Below, in pieces: positions 1 to 8,978 of a DNA stretch of 64,000 nt; position 1 is the first letter of the stretch, and each line of letters begins with the position of its first letter. Source of the stretch: CAWATZ01 sp963784995 (GTDB lineage Bacteria > Planctomycetota > Planctomycetia > Gemmatales > Gemmataceae); NCBI GenBank assembly GCA_963784995.1, contig CAWATZ010000007.1, positions 558,001 to 622,000 on the forward strand. Direction: 5' to 3'. The position numbers were made by a program, and so were the translations under genes. The notes beneath the pieces were generated by a model. It ran no database searches. It saw only the letters and a list, made by a program, of their open reading frames with translations, and had not been told where the DNA came from.

Positions 1-1
1 C

Positions 2-430
2 GCCGATTTCCTCCGCGACCTGTACAAGGAACAGGGGCTGGCTTTTGGCCTGGAATCTCCCGATTTCCTGGCTCAGACGCAGCTCAATCCGGTCCTGGAA
101 GGTCTGATCAAACACGTCGCCGCCAGGGCCGCCAGGGAGGACCTTCCTGCCGCGGAGAAGGACTACCTGGAACAAATTGACCGGCACCTGCGGGCGGCGC
201 GGTTCGTTGCGGCCAACGACCTGGAGCACGTGGTCCTGCTCCAGCGGACCTGGCTCAAGGTGCTGATCGCCGTCCTGCAGAAGCAGGTGCCGGCACAGGC
301 CAAAGACCTGCTGGCAGTCCAGCAGGAGCTGGATGCGCAAGATCGCCTGTCGCGCAGCGTTCTTGAGCAGCTTCGGTCCGGCGAGGAGAAGGTCCTTCGT
401 GTCTGGACGCTGGCGCACAATCTCAAATGA
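2..430 (+). CDS. C-terminal part of an unidentified helical protein (cut by window edge)
   Basis: An open frame enters from the left edge and reads 142 codons to a TGA at 428-430. The visible residues are rich in Leu, Gln, Glu and Lys and look like a string of alpha helices, with no cysteine motif or membrane segment. The next gene starts 16 bases later on the same strand, so the two are probably co-transcribed. I do not recognise a family from this fragment. The start codon lies outside the window. Confidence 0.6.
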   Translation, partial: ADFLRDLYKEQGLAFGLESPDFLAQTQLNPVLEGLIKHVAARAAREDLPAAEKDYLEQIDRHLRAARFVAANDLEHVVLLQRTWLKVLIAVLQKQVPAQAKDLLAVQQELDAQDRLSRSVLEQLRSGEEKVLRVWTLAHNLK

Positions 431-445
431 TCCCGGGGGTGGTTC

Positions 446-1513
446 ATGCGGGCGTGCCGTTTCATTCTTGGGTTGGCGGTTGGCCTGGGCTGCCTGGTTT
501 CCTCGGCTTCGGCTATCCTCATCGACACGGGCAGCAGCAAGGTCGGCGGCTTCCTGGTCAGCGAGGACGGCATGAAACTGACGATCCGCGTGACCACTCC
601 GGACGGTCAGGAAAAAGTCACTGAATATGCCTCTGCCAGGGTCAAGGTCCTTCATCGGCTCGACGTGAAGCGGTTGGAGGAGCTTTCCAGGGACAATCCC
701 GGGGCGTATCGCGACTATGCGGACGAGCTGGCGCGCCAGGAAGCCGACCCGGAAGCCCGGTACGTGGCCAGGCGTTTGTACTTGATTGCCGCCAAGCTCG
801 ATCCGCAACAGTTCGGTTCCAGCTCCCTGCTCAAGATGAGCGAGCAGGACAGCGTGCCGGCGGAAGCACGCAAGTACCGGGCCCTGGCGTACTTGCTCGA
901 TCCGAAGGTGGATGACGGGCTCCTCAAGGTGGAAGTCGTGAAGCCGGCTCAGCCGGCCAAAGCTCCGGCCGGCGCCCTGCGCGACTTCATGAAGGCCTTG
1001 CAGAGCTATCGCGCGGGCCAGATCAAAACGGCAACTGACATCGCCAAACGAGAAAGCGTGGAGAAGATCTTCAGCAGGGCGCCGGGGATGAACGACCGGC
1101 GGACGTTCCTGCGGTGGTGTACCGACGCCAACTGTGCCACCTGCAAGGCGGAGGGAAAAGTGGCCTGCGCCGCTTGCAAGGGCACTGGCACGATTACCAT
1201 GTTTGGCCGGCGCGAACGGTGTCCGACGTGCGGGGGGCAGAGAACAGTCGTTTGCCCGGACTGTGATGGGACGCACGTCCGTCTCCCCTTGCCCGACGAC
1301 GTCCTGCACACCGTCCTTCGTGCCGAGCTGTGGGCGATGGATCAGCTCGCGGGCGCCGACGCCGGCGGCAAAGAGGCCGCCGAAGCGAAAGGCTGGTCCA
1401 GCGTTCTTCAGAGGCACCAGCTGAACCCGGTCTTGCCCTTGAGTCTGGATACGATCACGGAGTTCGACCCACGCAAGTGCCATTACCGCAATGGCGTCTG
1501 GGTGGCGCCCTGA
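446..1513 (+). CDS. Secreted protein with DnaJ-like cysteine-rich (CxxC) region
   Basis: A 355-residue protein. The first 24 residues form a signal peptide (MRACRFILGLAVGLG, then a small-residue cleavage region), so it is probably exported. Residues about 225-270 carry four CxxC motifs (CATC, CAAC, CPTC, CPDC), some followed by glycine as in CxxCxGxG. This resembles the zinc-binding cysteine-rich region of DnaJ, but no J domain is present. The rest is helical and charged, with an Ala/Pro linker near residue 170. It follows the upstream open frame by 16 bases and precedes a zinc-ribbon membrane protein. Zinc binding is inferred from the motifs; the substrate is unknown. Confidence 0.7.
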   Translation: MRACRFILGLAVGLGCLVSSASAILIDTGSSKVGGFLVSEDGMKLTIRVTTPDGQEKVTEYASARVKVLHRLDVKRLEELSRDNPGAYRDYADELARQEADPEARYVARRLYLIAAKLDPQQFGSSSLLKMSEQDSVPAEARKYRALAYLLDPKVDDGLLKVEVVKPAQPAKAPAGALRDFMKALQSYRAGQIKTATDIAKRESVEKIFSRAPGMNDRRTFLRWCTDANCATCKAEGKVACAACKGTGTITMFGRRERCPTCGGQRTVVCPDCDGTHVRLPLPDDVLHTVLRAELWAMDQLAGADAGGKEAAEAKGWSSVLQRHQLNPVLPLSLDTITEFDPRKCHYRNGVWVAP

Positions 1514-1633
1514 GCGCATCTGGAACGGAACGGCAGCCGAGGGCGGCCTGCAAACGTTTTGCCGGCAGGCCGCGTTCTGGAATCCAGAGCGAGAAACGGA
1601 GTCCGATTCACGTAACCCCAAGAGTAAGGACCC

Positions 1634-2869
1634 ATGTTTGCCAACGTGACCTGCCCTGCCTGCAAGCACAGGTACTGGCTTCCGGAAGGGGAAATGGCCA
1701 GCCGGCAAATCTGCCCCAGCTGCCAATCTCCGTTCGTTGCCGGCAAGTCGGTGGCCGAGGCCAAACCGAACGCCCCGGCCGGCACGCCTGCGTGCGCTCC
1801 GGCCGGCAGGCCGGCCTGCGCTTCAGCCCAGCCCAGCTACTCCAAGACCATGCTCGCGGACACGGCGCCGCCGATCAAGTACAACTGCCCGCGCTGCAAG
1901 GCACCGCTGGAGGCCCCGGCGAGCGAAGCGGGGACGAAGAAGAACTGTCCCAACTGCTCGCAGCGGCTGCAGGTGCCGAACCAGCCGAAGCCGGAGCCCG
2001 CGGCGCCGCCCAACCTGAACAAGACGATGCTGGCCAGCGACGAGATCGCGGCGCCGCCGCGGCCGCCGATCAAGTACAACTGCCCCAGCTGCAAGGAACC
2101 GCTGGAGGCCCCGGCGAGCGAAGCGGGGACGAAGAAGAACTGTCCCAACTGCTCCCAGCGGCTGCAGGTCCCGGCCGCTCCCGCCGGCGCGGCCAACCGC
2201 AACAAGACGATGCTGGCTTCGGATGAGAGCATGGTGCCGGCGAGCGCTGTGCCGGGCGTGTCCTCGACCGCTGGCTCCCACGGGTTGGCCCCCACCGGCA
2301 CGGGCTCGCCGCCCGCACCCACCGGGGCCGCGGCGCTGCTGACCCCGAAGAACGTCGGCATCGCTGTCGCCGTCCTGCTGCTGCTTGTGCTTGTCGTCCC
2401 TGCGGTCATCCGCGGCGGCAAATCTGAAGACCGAGATGCTCTGATGAAAGCCCAGCTGGAACTGGCAAAGCTGCAAATGGAGCATGAGCAGAAGAACAGG
2501 GAATGGGAACAGAAGATGAAGACGGCAGAAGCCGAGGCACGCCGGCAGGCCGATGATGTGGCGGCAAGAATCAGGACCCAGGAAGACAGGAACCGTGACG
2601 ACCTGCGCCGGCTGCTGGAGGCCATTGGCGCCGACAAGAAGGAGAAGACCCAGCTCGAGGCTCAGTTCCAGGAAAAGCAGCGGCAACTGGAAGAGGAAAG
2701 AAAGGAGGCGATCAAGAGGCAGAAAGAGTTCATGGATGAAGTCCAGAAGCAACGGGAGGAGGACAGGCGTGCCCGGGATCAGGCGCTGCAGAAGCAACAG
2801 TCGATCATTCAGCAACCGCCGGTCATGGTCTACCCCCCCTACCACCCCAGGTATTACTGGCCGTGGTAG
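1634..2869 (+). CDS. Membrane-anchored zinc-ribbon and coiled-coil protein
   Basis: A 411-residue protein with four visible parts. An N-terminal zinc ribbon has CPAC at residue 8 and CPSC near 30. Two further ribbons (CPRC..CPNC near 85, CPSC..CPNC near 152) are almost identical to each other. One hydrophobic segment lies at about residues 237-258. A long charged coiled coil rich in Glu, Lys, Gln and Arg runs over residues 265-390, followed by a Pro/Tyr/Trp tail. The two inner ribbons are encoded by a direct DNA duplication offset by 195 bases. The ribbons probably lie on one side of the membrane and the coiled coil on the other; topology and partner are not evident. The start has ATG close after a modest purine stretch. 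Confidence 0.75.
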   Translation: MFANVTCPACKHRYWLPEGEMASRQICPSCQSPFVAGKSVAEAKPNAPAGTPACAPAGRPACASAQPSYSKTMLADTAPPIKYNCPRCKAPLEAPASEAGTKKNCPNCSQRLQVPNQPKPEPAAPPNLNKTMLASDEIAAPPRPPIKYNCPSCKEPLEAPASEAGTKKNCPNCSQRLQVPAAPAGAANRNKTMLASDESMVPASAVPGVSSTAGSHGLAPTGTGSPPAPTGAAALLTPKNVGIAVAVLLLLVLVVPAVIRGGKSEDRDALMKAQLELAKLQMEHEQKNREWEQKMKTAEAEARRQADDVAARIRTQEDRNRDDLRRLLEAIGADKKEKTQLEAQFQEKQRQLEEERKEAIKRQKEFMDEVQKQREEDRRARDQALQKQQSIIQQPPVMVYPPYHPRYYWPW

Positions 2870-2927
2870 CGGAGGAGGGAGGGGTCGAGCTGTTATTGTG
2901 TCAGAAAGACAATGTTCGGCGTGCCTG

Positions 2928-2998
2928 GTAGGGTGGGCCGAGCGTAGCGAGGCCCACCGCGAACCCCGGTGGGCCTCGCTACGCTCGGCCCACCCTAC
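2928..2998. repeat. Palindromic intergenic repeat, family A (two arms)
   Basis: Two perfect 31-base inverted arms (2928-2958 and 2968-2998) are separated by a 9-base loop. The arm contains GGGTGGGCCGAGCG. A single arm of the same family occurs at 23599-23629. When translated by chance it gives the known artefact string VGWAERSEAH. It is a non-coding REP-like element between two rightward genes; it could also fold as a transcript hairpin. Confidence 0.9.
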
Positions 2999-3052
2999 GG
3001 CTCCCCCGAGTACAGGGGAGAGGGGAGAAAGTGCAATGGCCCAGGCAAGCGC

Positions 3053-3081
3053 TTTACAACAGCGAGCCGGCCTGCTCTAAT
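3053..3081 (+). promoter_or_regulatory. Predicted sigma70-type promoter of the DUF1501 gene
   Basis: TTTACA (3053-3058) and TCTAAT (3076-3081) each match consensus at 5 of 6 positions and are separated by 17 bases. The implied start of transcription near 3088 is about 45 bases upstream of the chosen ATG at 3133. Prediction by inspection only. Confidence 0.45.
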
Positions 3082-3132
3082 GACATTCTGCCAGGAACCT
3101 CCCTGCCTCTTGCCTGAATGGAGTTCACGGTG

Positions 3133-4521
3133 ATGTCCGTCCCTGCCTCGACTCCTCAACACCCCGTCGGCGTCACGCGCCGAGAGCTGCTGCAAGTCGG
3201 TTATTCCGGTTTGCTGGGGATCGCGTTTTCCTCCCTCCTGACCCAGCGGGCTGCCGCCGAAGCGCAGCGGGCCCACGGCAACAAGAGCAAGCCGAAGTCG
3301 CTGATCCTGGTCTTCCAGACCGGCGGCGGCAGCCATCACGACACCTTCGACCTCAAGCCGGACGCCCCGCCCGAGATTCGCGGCGAGTTCAAGCCCACCG
3401 CCACGACCGTGCCGGGCTTGCAGATTTGCGAACACCTGCCGCGCCTGGCCGCCCGGGCCCAGAAGTACGCCGTGGTCCGCTCGCTGTCTCACCGCGAGGA
3501 CAATCACCTGGTGGCCACCCACCACGTGCTGACCGGCCATCAGATGCCGGGAGCGTTCTTCGACAAGGTGGCCTCGCGGGACGACTGGCCGAGCTATTCC
3601 TCCACGCTGAACTATCTCCGGCCGCGGACCGATGGCGTGCCCACCGGCGTCAACCTGCCGACGTTTCTCATGCAAGGTCCGCTGACCTGGCCGGGCCAGC
3701 ACGCCGGCTTCCTCGGCGGCAAGTACGATCCGCTGCAGCTCACCCGCGACCCCAACGCCCCGGATTTCCGCGTGGATGGACTCAGCCTCGCCCCAGGATT
3801 GGAAATCGACCGGCTCCAGGACCGCCGCTGCCTGCTCGAACAGGTGGAGAAACAGCAAAAGCAGCTGGCCAGCCTGGGCGATTGCCGCCGGCTGACGGAT
3901 CAGCAGCAGCTGGCCTTCTCGGTGCTGACCTCCGGTAAGATCTCCCACGCCTTCGACCTGGAGCGCGAACCGGCCGGCCTGCGCGACCGTTACGGCCGGA
4001 ACACCAACGGCCAATCGCTGCTCCTGGCGCGCCGGCTGGTGGAGGTGGGCGTCCCGGTGGTGCAGGTCAACATGGGCCGGGTGCAAACCTGGGACAATCA
4101 CAGCAAAATCTTCACGACCCTGAAAAACCGGCTGCTGCCGCCGCTGGACCAGGGCGTCTCGGCCCTGCTGGACGATCTGGAAGCGCGAGGCCTGCTGGAC
4201 GACACGCTGGTGCTGGTTGTGGGCGATTTTGGCCGCACGCCGAAGATCAACGCCGGAGGGGGCCGGGACCACTGGGCGCGGTGCAGCAGTGCCCTCTTTG
4301 CCGGCGCGGGAGTCCGCGGCGGCCAGGTGATCGGCAAATCCGACAAGATCGGCGGCTATCCCACCACGCCTCCCTATTCGCCCGACGACCTCGGAGCCAC
4401 GGTGTACCACCTGCTGGGCGTCGATCCCCAGTGCGAGGTGCGCGACCGGCAGAACCGGCCGGTGCAGCTGAACCGCGGCACGGTGATGGAGGCGCTGTTC
4501 ACGGGCACGGGCGAGAGTTAG
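3133..4521 (+). CDS. DUF1501 family exported protein
   Basis: A 462-residue DUF1501 protein, a sulfatase/alkaline-phosphatase-like fold expanded in planctomycetes. The start at 3133 (MSVPASTPQHPVGVTRRELL) is preferred over an upstream ATG at 3118: it matches the N-terminus of the paralogue at 42935 and has GGAG nearby. A twin-arginine-type leader (TRRELLQVGYSGLLGIAF) suggests folded export. Family landmarks include FQTGGGSHHDTFDLKPDAP near the N-terminus, the conserved WDNHSKIF segment, and GDFGRTPKIN followed by GRDHW near the C-terminus. In other planctomycetes such genes usually pair with DUF1549/DUF1553 genes; here the next gene is an LRR protein. Biochemical function is not established from sequence. 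Confidence 0.9.
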   Translation: MSVPASTPQHPVGVTRRELLQVGYSGLLGIAFSSLLTQRAAAEAQRAHGNKSKPKSLILVFQTGGGSHHDTFDLKPDAPPEIRGEFKPTATTVPGLQICEHLPRLAARAQKYAVVRSLSHREDNHLVATHHVLTGHQMPGAFFDKVASRDDWPSYSSTLNYLRPRTDGVPTGVNLPTFLMQGPLTWPGQHAGFLGGKYDPLQLTRDPNAPDFRVDGLSLAPGLEIDRLQDRRCLLEQVEKQQKQLASLGDCRRLTDQQQLAFSVLTSGKISHAFDLEREPAGLRDRYGRNTNGQSLLLARRLVEVGVPVVQVNMGRVQTWDNHSKIFTTLKNRLLPPLDQGVSALLDDLEARGLLDDTLVLVVGDFGRTPKINAGGGRDHWARCSSALFAGAGVRGGQVIGKSDKIGGYPTTPPYSPDDLGATVYHLLGVDPQCEVRDRQNRPVQLNRGTVMEALFTGTGES

Positions 4522-4543
4522 CCCACAGGAGCGGAGAAATCCC

Positions 4544-5993
4544 ATGACGGAAGATGAGGCGTTTCTCCAGGACATCGTTGCCCACCCCGACGACGACACG
4601 CCCCGGCTGATCTACGCCGACTGGCTCGACGAGCATGACCGGCCGAAGCGGGCCGAGCTGATCCGCGTCCAGTGCCGCCTGGCCCGGATGAGCGAGGATG
4701 ACCCGGATCACCTGCCCCTTACCCTGCGTGAACAGGCATTGCTCCAGGAACGGGGAGAGACCTGGCAAGAAGAGTTTTTCCGGGCTGTCTGGGGGCCTGA
4801 CCTGCCGGATGATACCGAGTGCCAGTTCCGCCGCGGTTTCGTGGAGGGGTTGGACCTCAACGCCCAGGATTTTCTCGACAAGGCCGAGACGCTGTTCCGG
4901 ATCAGCCCTCTGTTCAAAGTCCGCCTGAACCTGCTCGGTGTCAGTCGAAGAGGCCCTGGCCTCTTCACCGAATCCTTGCTCAGCTCCCCGCACCTGTCCC
5001 GGCTCCGGACCCTGGACCTGTCGACGAACGAGCTGGGACCGGTAGAGGCCCTGGCTCTGGCCGAATGCCCTTTCCTGGGCAACCTCCAAGCCCTCGACCT
5101 CGACGCGAACGAGATTGGCGCGCCGTGTGCGGCGGCCCTCATCGAGTCGCCCGATCTGGCGACGCTCACCCGGCTGGAACTGTCTGACCTCTTCCTGGCC
5201 CGGGACGGGGTGGAGTTGCTGGCATCCTTGCCGCAACTCAGCCGCTTCTCGGTACTCGGGTTAAGTGGCGTCAGCGAGGAGTACCAGGATGGCGATCAGA
5301 TTGCCGAGGTGCTGGCTGAATCGCCGCATCTGCGAGTGCGGAATTTGCGGCTGGCCGGGAACGGGGTCGGCGACCGGGGTGCGCAGGCCCTGGCCGACTC
5401 ACCGTTTCTGGAGAACCTGACGGAGCTGTGGATCTATCAGAACAACATTGGCCCGGAGGGCGCGGCAGCCCTGGTTGCCTCGCCCCGGCTCGGCCGGCTC
5501 ACCCGGCTGGATCTCGGCAAGAACCAGCTTGGCCCCGAAGCGATGGCCAGGTTGGCAGCTCTGCCTCAGCTGGCACGGTTCCAGGAGTTGGTCCTGTACC
5601 GGAGCCCCCTGGGCGATCAAGGACCGACGGCCCTGGCCGGTTCTCCTCACCTGACCCAGATGCTCTGGCTCGATCTGAGGAACTGCGAAATCGGGGCAGC
5701 TGGTGCGGCGGCTCTGGGGGCCTGCCCGTCCCTCGGGCGACTCCGACGCCTGCGGCTTGACAGCAACCCCATCGGGGACGAAGGGGCGGAGCGGTTGGCC
5801 GGGTCGGCTCGCCTCCCGGGACTGCTTTCTCTCCAGCTCAGCAGTTGCGGCATCAGCGATGCGGGAGCGCTGGCACTCCTGCGCCTCCCCGGGCCTGGCA
5901 GGGCTTCTCGAACTCACCCTCTCGGGAAATCCCATCAGCCCCGAAACGGAAGGGCTGATCCGGGCCGAGTTAAGCAGGCGACGCGGGTGGTAG
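4544..5993 (+). CDS. TIGR02996-domain leucine-rich-repeat protein, frameshifted near the C-terminus
   Basis: The N-terminal 50 residues (MTEDEAFLQDIVAHPDDDTP, then YADWLDEH) are the planctomycete repeat-companion domain TIGR02996. About a dozen ribonuclease-inhibitor-type leucine-rich repeats follow (pattern LxxLDLxxNxIGxxGAxAL). Reading continues in frame to 6103 only as nonsense. The last repeat resumes one frame over and ends in ELSRRRGW at 5993. Removing one C from the CCCC at 5887-5890 restores a continuous 482-residue protein. The lesion is either a sequencing error or a real slip. Such proteins are thought to be cytoplasmic binding scaffolds; no partner is visible. It follows the DUF1501 gene by 22 bases. 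Confidence 0.8.
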
Positions 5994-6075
5994 CCACTCT
6001 GTTCCATCCCTGCGGACAATACCGGGTGCGACTTCGCCCCAACATCCTTTCTTTGATCGATGCGGCCAACTCCCA

Positions 6076-6104
6076 TTGCCGCAATCTGGGCGAATTGTTC
6101 TGAT
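6076..6104 (+). promoter_or_regulatory. Weak predicted promoter for the phosphatase gene
   Basis: TTGCCG (6076-6081), a 17-base spacer and TCTGAT (6099-6104), placing a start near 6111, about 44 bases before the ATG at 6155. Each box matches consensus at only 4 of 6 positions. The geometry matches other promoters in the window. Confidence 0.3.
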
Positions 6105-6154
6105 AGCCGCCGTGGCGTTTCGCAACCGCGATCAACTGCTGGTGGCTTACGGCC

Positions 6155-6685
6155 ATGCGATCCTTGACCGCTGCTAGCTTGCTGCTGGGCCTGCTGAGTT
6201 TGCCGTCCTGCGCGACCACGGATGACTTCACCATCACCCAGGTGGACCCTGGAGTGTACCGCGGCCGGGCGCCGCGCACTCCTGCGGACTTCGAGAAACT
6301 GCGCTCCGCGGGCGTGAAAACCATCCTTGATCTGCAGGTCGTGGTGCCGCAAGTCTCGGATCGTGAGGAGAAACTGGCGGTCGAGCATGGCCTCACCTAC
6401 CGCAACTGTCCTGTTTCTCCCTTGCCTGGAGGGACGGAGGAGATTGAGAACGCCTACCGATTGCTCCTGAGGAAGCAGGATGGTCCCATTTACGTACACT
6501 GCTACCAGAGCAAGGACCGAACCGGCCTGCTCGTGGGACTGTATCGCGTACGCTGCCAGGGCTGGCAGCCCAAGGAAGCCTACGATGAGATGACCCGCTA
6601 CGGACTGCACGATGCCTTTTCCTATTTCCACCGCTATTTCTGGGAGAACGCGAAGAGTCCTTCGGCACGGAACAATCCTTTCTAA
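6155..6685 (+). CDS. Lipoprotein-like dual-specificity/tyrosine phosphatase
   Basis: A 176-residue protein. The N-terminus MRSLTAASLLLGLLSLPSC reads as a signal peptide ending in a possible lipobox cysteine. The catalytic P-loop is HCYQSKDRTG (residues about 112-121), an HCx5R motif with cysteine nucleophile and phosphate-binding arginine. The upstream GVYRGRAPRTPADFEKL and ILDLQ segments fit the DUF442/dual-specificity phosphatase group often annotated as a tyrosine phosphatase in planctomycetes. If lipidated, it would act outside the cytoplasmic membrane. Neighbours give no pathway. Confidence 0.8.
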   Translation: MRSLTAASLLLGLLSLPSCATTDDFTITQVDPGVYRGRAPRTPADFEKLRSAGVKTILDLQVVVPQVSDREEKLAVEHGLTYRNCPVSPLPGGTEEIENAYRLLLRKQDGPIYVHCYQSKDRTGLLVGLYRVRCQGWQPKEAYDEMTRYGLHDAFSYFHRYFWENAKSPSARNNPF

Positions 6686-7036
6686 CCGGTCATTTCCCGA
6701 TGAGTTCACGGCATGGGCCGGGGTCAGCTTTTCTTTCACCTTTCACAACCCCTCCTGGTCGATCGGCTCATTCGACTTCTTGCTCGGCCGAATCGTGGCG
6801 GACCCACGTGGCATCATGGGGCACGGTCCACTCGGCATGACCACGATCCCGAGCAACTCGACACAACTGCTCGTTTCTGTCATGATGTCAAGAAGAAAAA
6901 GAAAAAATGGAACCGGAGAACCAACCGCGATAGATGACCGGGGAATGCGAGGCTGACCGGGCGGTTGTCCAGAGGCCGACCAGCCACTTGCAAGCGTGAC
7001 CGGGATGCAACATTAGCCGGCTCAATTGGAGGGGCG
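6686..7036. other. Intergenic stretch with two degenerate repeat relics
   Basis: I see no gene here. Bases 6761-6800 resemble 13642-13680 (roughly 30 of 37 matching, shared core TGCTCGGCCG). An A/G-rich block at 6889-6930, ending in ATGGAAC, resembles 22800-22845. Both look like decayed copies of unknown dispersed sequences. Confidence 0.4.
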
Positions 7037-7462
7037 ATGGTTTCCGTCTCATTGAAGGATTTTGCCGCAACGGGTGTCTTCGGGCCGGTGGTCTTCGGTT
7101 GCACACGAACTGCCCTGGAGGCCGTACTGGGAGAACCGGAAGCCACAGGGGGCCAGTCACGCAAGCACCGGCGACCGAACATCTGGAAGTACGGCGACGT
7201 GGAGTTCTACTTCACTCGCCCCGGCGGCGAACTGGACATGATCCACATTGACCACTTCTTCGGTCAGGGCAGAGTCCCACAAGGCTGGGGGCGGCTGAGG
7301 ATTGACCCCTGGGTGATTCGCGAGGGCTTGGCGAGGGAAACGTTTCTCAGCGCGGTTGAGAAGGCTGGTTGCGACTACAGTATCCGGGCCGAGCCGCAGT
7401 TCAATCAAGCGGTGGTTGTCTTGCAGTCTGGAGTCGAAGTCGGCTTTCTCTGCGCCGGATGA
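7037..7462 (+). CDS. Hypothetical protein, possible immunity-type fold
   Basis: A 141-residue soluble protein. The ATG at 7037 is preferred over an upstream GTG at 6965 because GGAGGGG sits just before it and the added N-terminal residues look random. The region GEPEATGGQ..RRPNIWKYGDVEFYF resembles a family of small proteins found in bacteria with many secreted toxins, but I cannot name the family with certainty. No signal peptide or membrane segment. It lies between a phosphatase and another hypothetical on the same strand. Confidence 0.6.
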   Translation: MVSVSLKDFAATGVFGPVVFGCTRTALEAVLGEPEATGGQSRKHRRPNIWKYGDVEFYFTRPGGELDMIHIDHFFGQGRVPQGWGRLRIDPWVIREGLARETFLSAVEKAGCDYSIRAEPQFNQAVVVLQSGVEVGFLCAG

Positions 7463-7614
7463 GTTCTCGGATGGCGTCGGGCTGGCGTGGCTCAACAAGG
7501 GTTGGCGAACCCGGCGCGACACCTGACTGGCGGGGCACAATCGGCTTTGCGTGATGTGGCGATCCCTGCGCCCCGCCAGCAGGTGAGCTTCGCGTAGAGG
7601 AAAAGAGGTGGCAC

Positions 7615-8880
7615 GTGACCGAGGCGGAGTGGCTGGCTTGCCAGGACCCGGGGCCGATGCTTTTATTCCTGGGACGCAGCGCGGACCCCCGCAAGCTGCG
7701 GCTCTTCGCCGTCGCCTGCGTCCGGCGTCTGTCCCACTTGCTTGACGATGAGCGGAGCCGCCAGGCTCTGGACGTGGCGGAGCAGTACGCCGACCGTGGC
7801 AAGAAGGGGCCACCCAGCCGGAAGGAGTTGCGGCAGGCCGAACTGCAGGCCTGGCGGGTCGGCCACGCTCTGAATGGCGGGCCCGACACCGCCCGGTACA
7901 ACGCAGCCCAGGCCGCCACGGAAGCCGCCGCGTACAACGCAGCCGGTGCAGCCCGGCGGTCTGCCGAGTACGCCGCGCACGTTGTGTTCCCGGCAGCAGG
8001 ACCGCAGTGGGTGGAGGAGCACGCGGCCCAGGCCAGCCTGCTCCGCTGCATCTTCGGCAACCCCTGGCGGCCGACCACCCCTGACCCTGCCTGGCTGACT
8101 CCTGACGTCGCCTCACTCGCCGCGGCCGCATACCACGAGCAGATCCTCGCAGCTGGCACCCTCGACGCCGCCCGCCTCGCCGTGCTGGCCGACGCCCTGG
8201 AAGAGGCCGGCTGCACGGAGCAGGCCCTCCTCGCCCATCTCCACCTTCCGGGGCCGCACGTTCGCGGCTGCTGGGCCGTGGACCTCCTGCTCGCCGAACA
8301 GAGGGGTTTCCGGGTGGAGATGCCACTGGATCTCCGACGCGACTTCGCAGACGTTTATGCCTACGTCAAGGATCGCGTCCGGACCTTTGACCCAACCAAC
8401 AACCGTGGGCCGGGCAAGGGTGGGCTGGTCAAACAGATTGATGTCGGCTTCGAGTGTGACCAATCAGCCTGGGTCGCAGTGGTGTTCGACACCCGCCCAG
8501 ACGCGGAATGTGACGGCGAGTGGACCGGATACATCGAAGAGAGGAATGAACTGGCCCGCCCACACTGGCTGCAAGCCCTCAAGACACTTGTCAAGCGAGG
8601 CATCTGGCTGATACTGCCGAATGGCTCACGGATGGAAATACCGGCCGTGGGATCGGCCCAGGGTCGGTATGAGCAGTTCGGGGAAGTGCTGGGCGAGATG
8701 ATCAAGGCGGTGCTGCTCCAGGCCCGCGCTGATGGCGTGTTCGCGGTTCTGCCGAAGGCCACCGACTGCGAGTTGTTCGTAGATCACTTTAACGGCACCT
8801 ACGGTTGGCCGGGATACGAGTCCCGCAGACAGGAAAACGTGGCCGAACAAGGAACCGCAGCAGATCGGCTAGGTGAATAA
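7615..8880 (+). CDS. Gemmataceae hypothetical protein (MTEAEW family) with C-terminal extension
   Basis: A 421-residue protein beginning at GTG 7615, which gives the family N-terminus MTEAEWLACQDPGPMLLFL and is preceded by AGGAAAAGAGG. Residues 1-230 follow the pattern of a large Gemmataceae family: RKLRLFAVACVRR near the N-terminus, NPWRPTTPDPAWLTPDV, LADALEEAGCTEQALLAHL and PGPHVRGCWAVDLLL, where relatives normally end. Here about 190 further residues follow, including VGFECDQSAWVAVVFDT and GIWLILPNGSRMEI, of unknown type. This looks like a fusion with a second soluble domain. The family has no known function. Confidence 0.7.
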   Translation: MTEAEWLACQDPGPMLLFLGRSADPRKLRLFAVACVRRLSHLLDDERSRQALDVAEQYADRGKKGPPSRKELRQAELQAWRVGHALNGGPDTARYNAAQAATEAAAYNAAGAARRSAEYAAHVVFPAAGPQWVEEHAAQASLLRCIFGNPWRPTTPDPAWLTPDVASLAAAAYHEQILAAGTLDAARLAVLADALEEAGCTEQALLAHLHLPGPHVRGCWAVDLLLAEQRGFRVEMPLDLRRDFADVYAYVKDRVRTFDPTNNRGPGKGGLVKQIDVGFECDQSAWVAVVFDTRPDAECDGEWTGYIEERNELARPHWLQALKTLVKRGIWLILPNGSRMEIPAVGSAQGRYEQFGEVLGEMIKAVLLQARADGVFAVLPKATDCELFVDHFNGTYGWPGYESRRQENVAEQGTAADRLGE

Positions 8881-8884
8881 GACC

Positions 8885-8978
8885 CACTAACAGAAAGGCG
8901 AGCGGCGCGGCGTCAGCCCGCCGGTATGGGCACCCTCACCGGCGGGCTTACGCCGCGCCGCTCGCCTTTCTGTTAGTG
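8885..8978. repeat. Long palindromic intergenic repeat, family B
   Basis: Two 41-base inverted arms (8885-8925 and 8938-8978) with one mismatch and a 12-base loop. The arm contains GCGAGCGGCGCGGCGT. A single partial arm recurs at 13601-13628. It lies just after the stop at 8880, so its transcript could also act as a hairpin terminator, though no T-run follows. Confidence 0.9.

Noticed and set aside
2880..3080. Small open frame containing VGWAERSEAH
   Set aside because: It is translation of palindromic repeat family A, a known annotation artefact.
2995..4599. Leftward open frame of 534 codons
   Set aside because: Antisense to the DUF1501 gene, without protein-like motifs.
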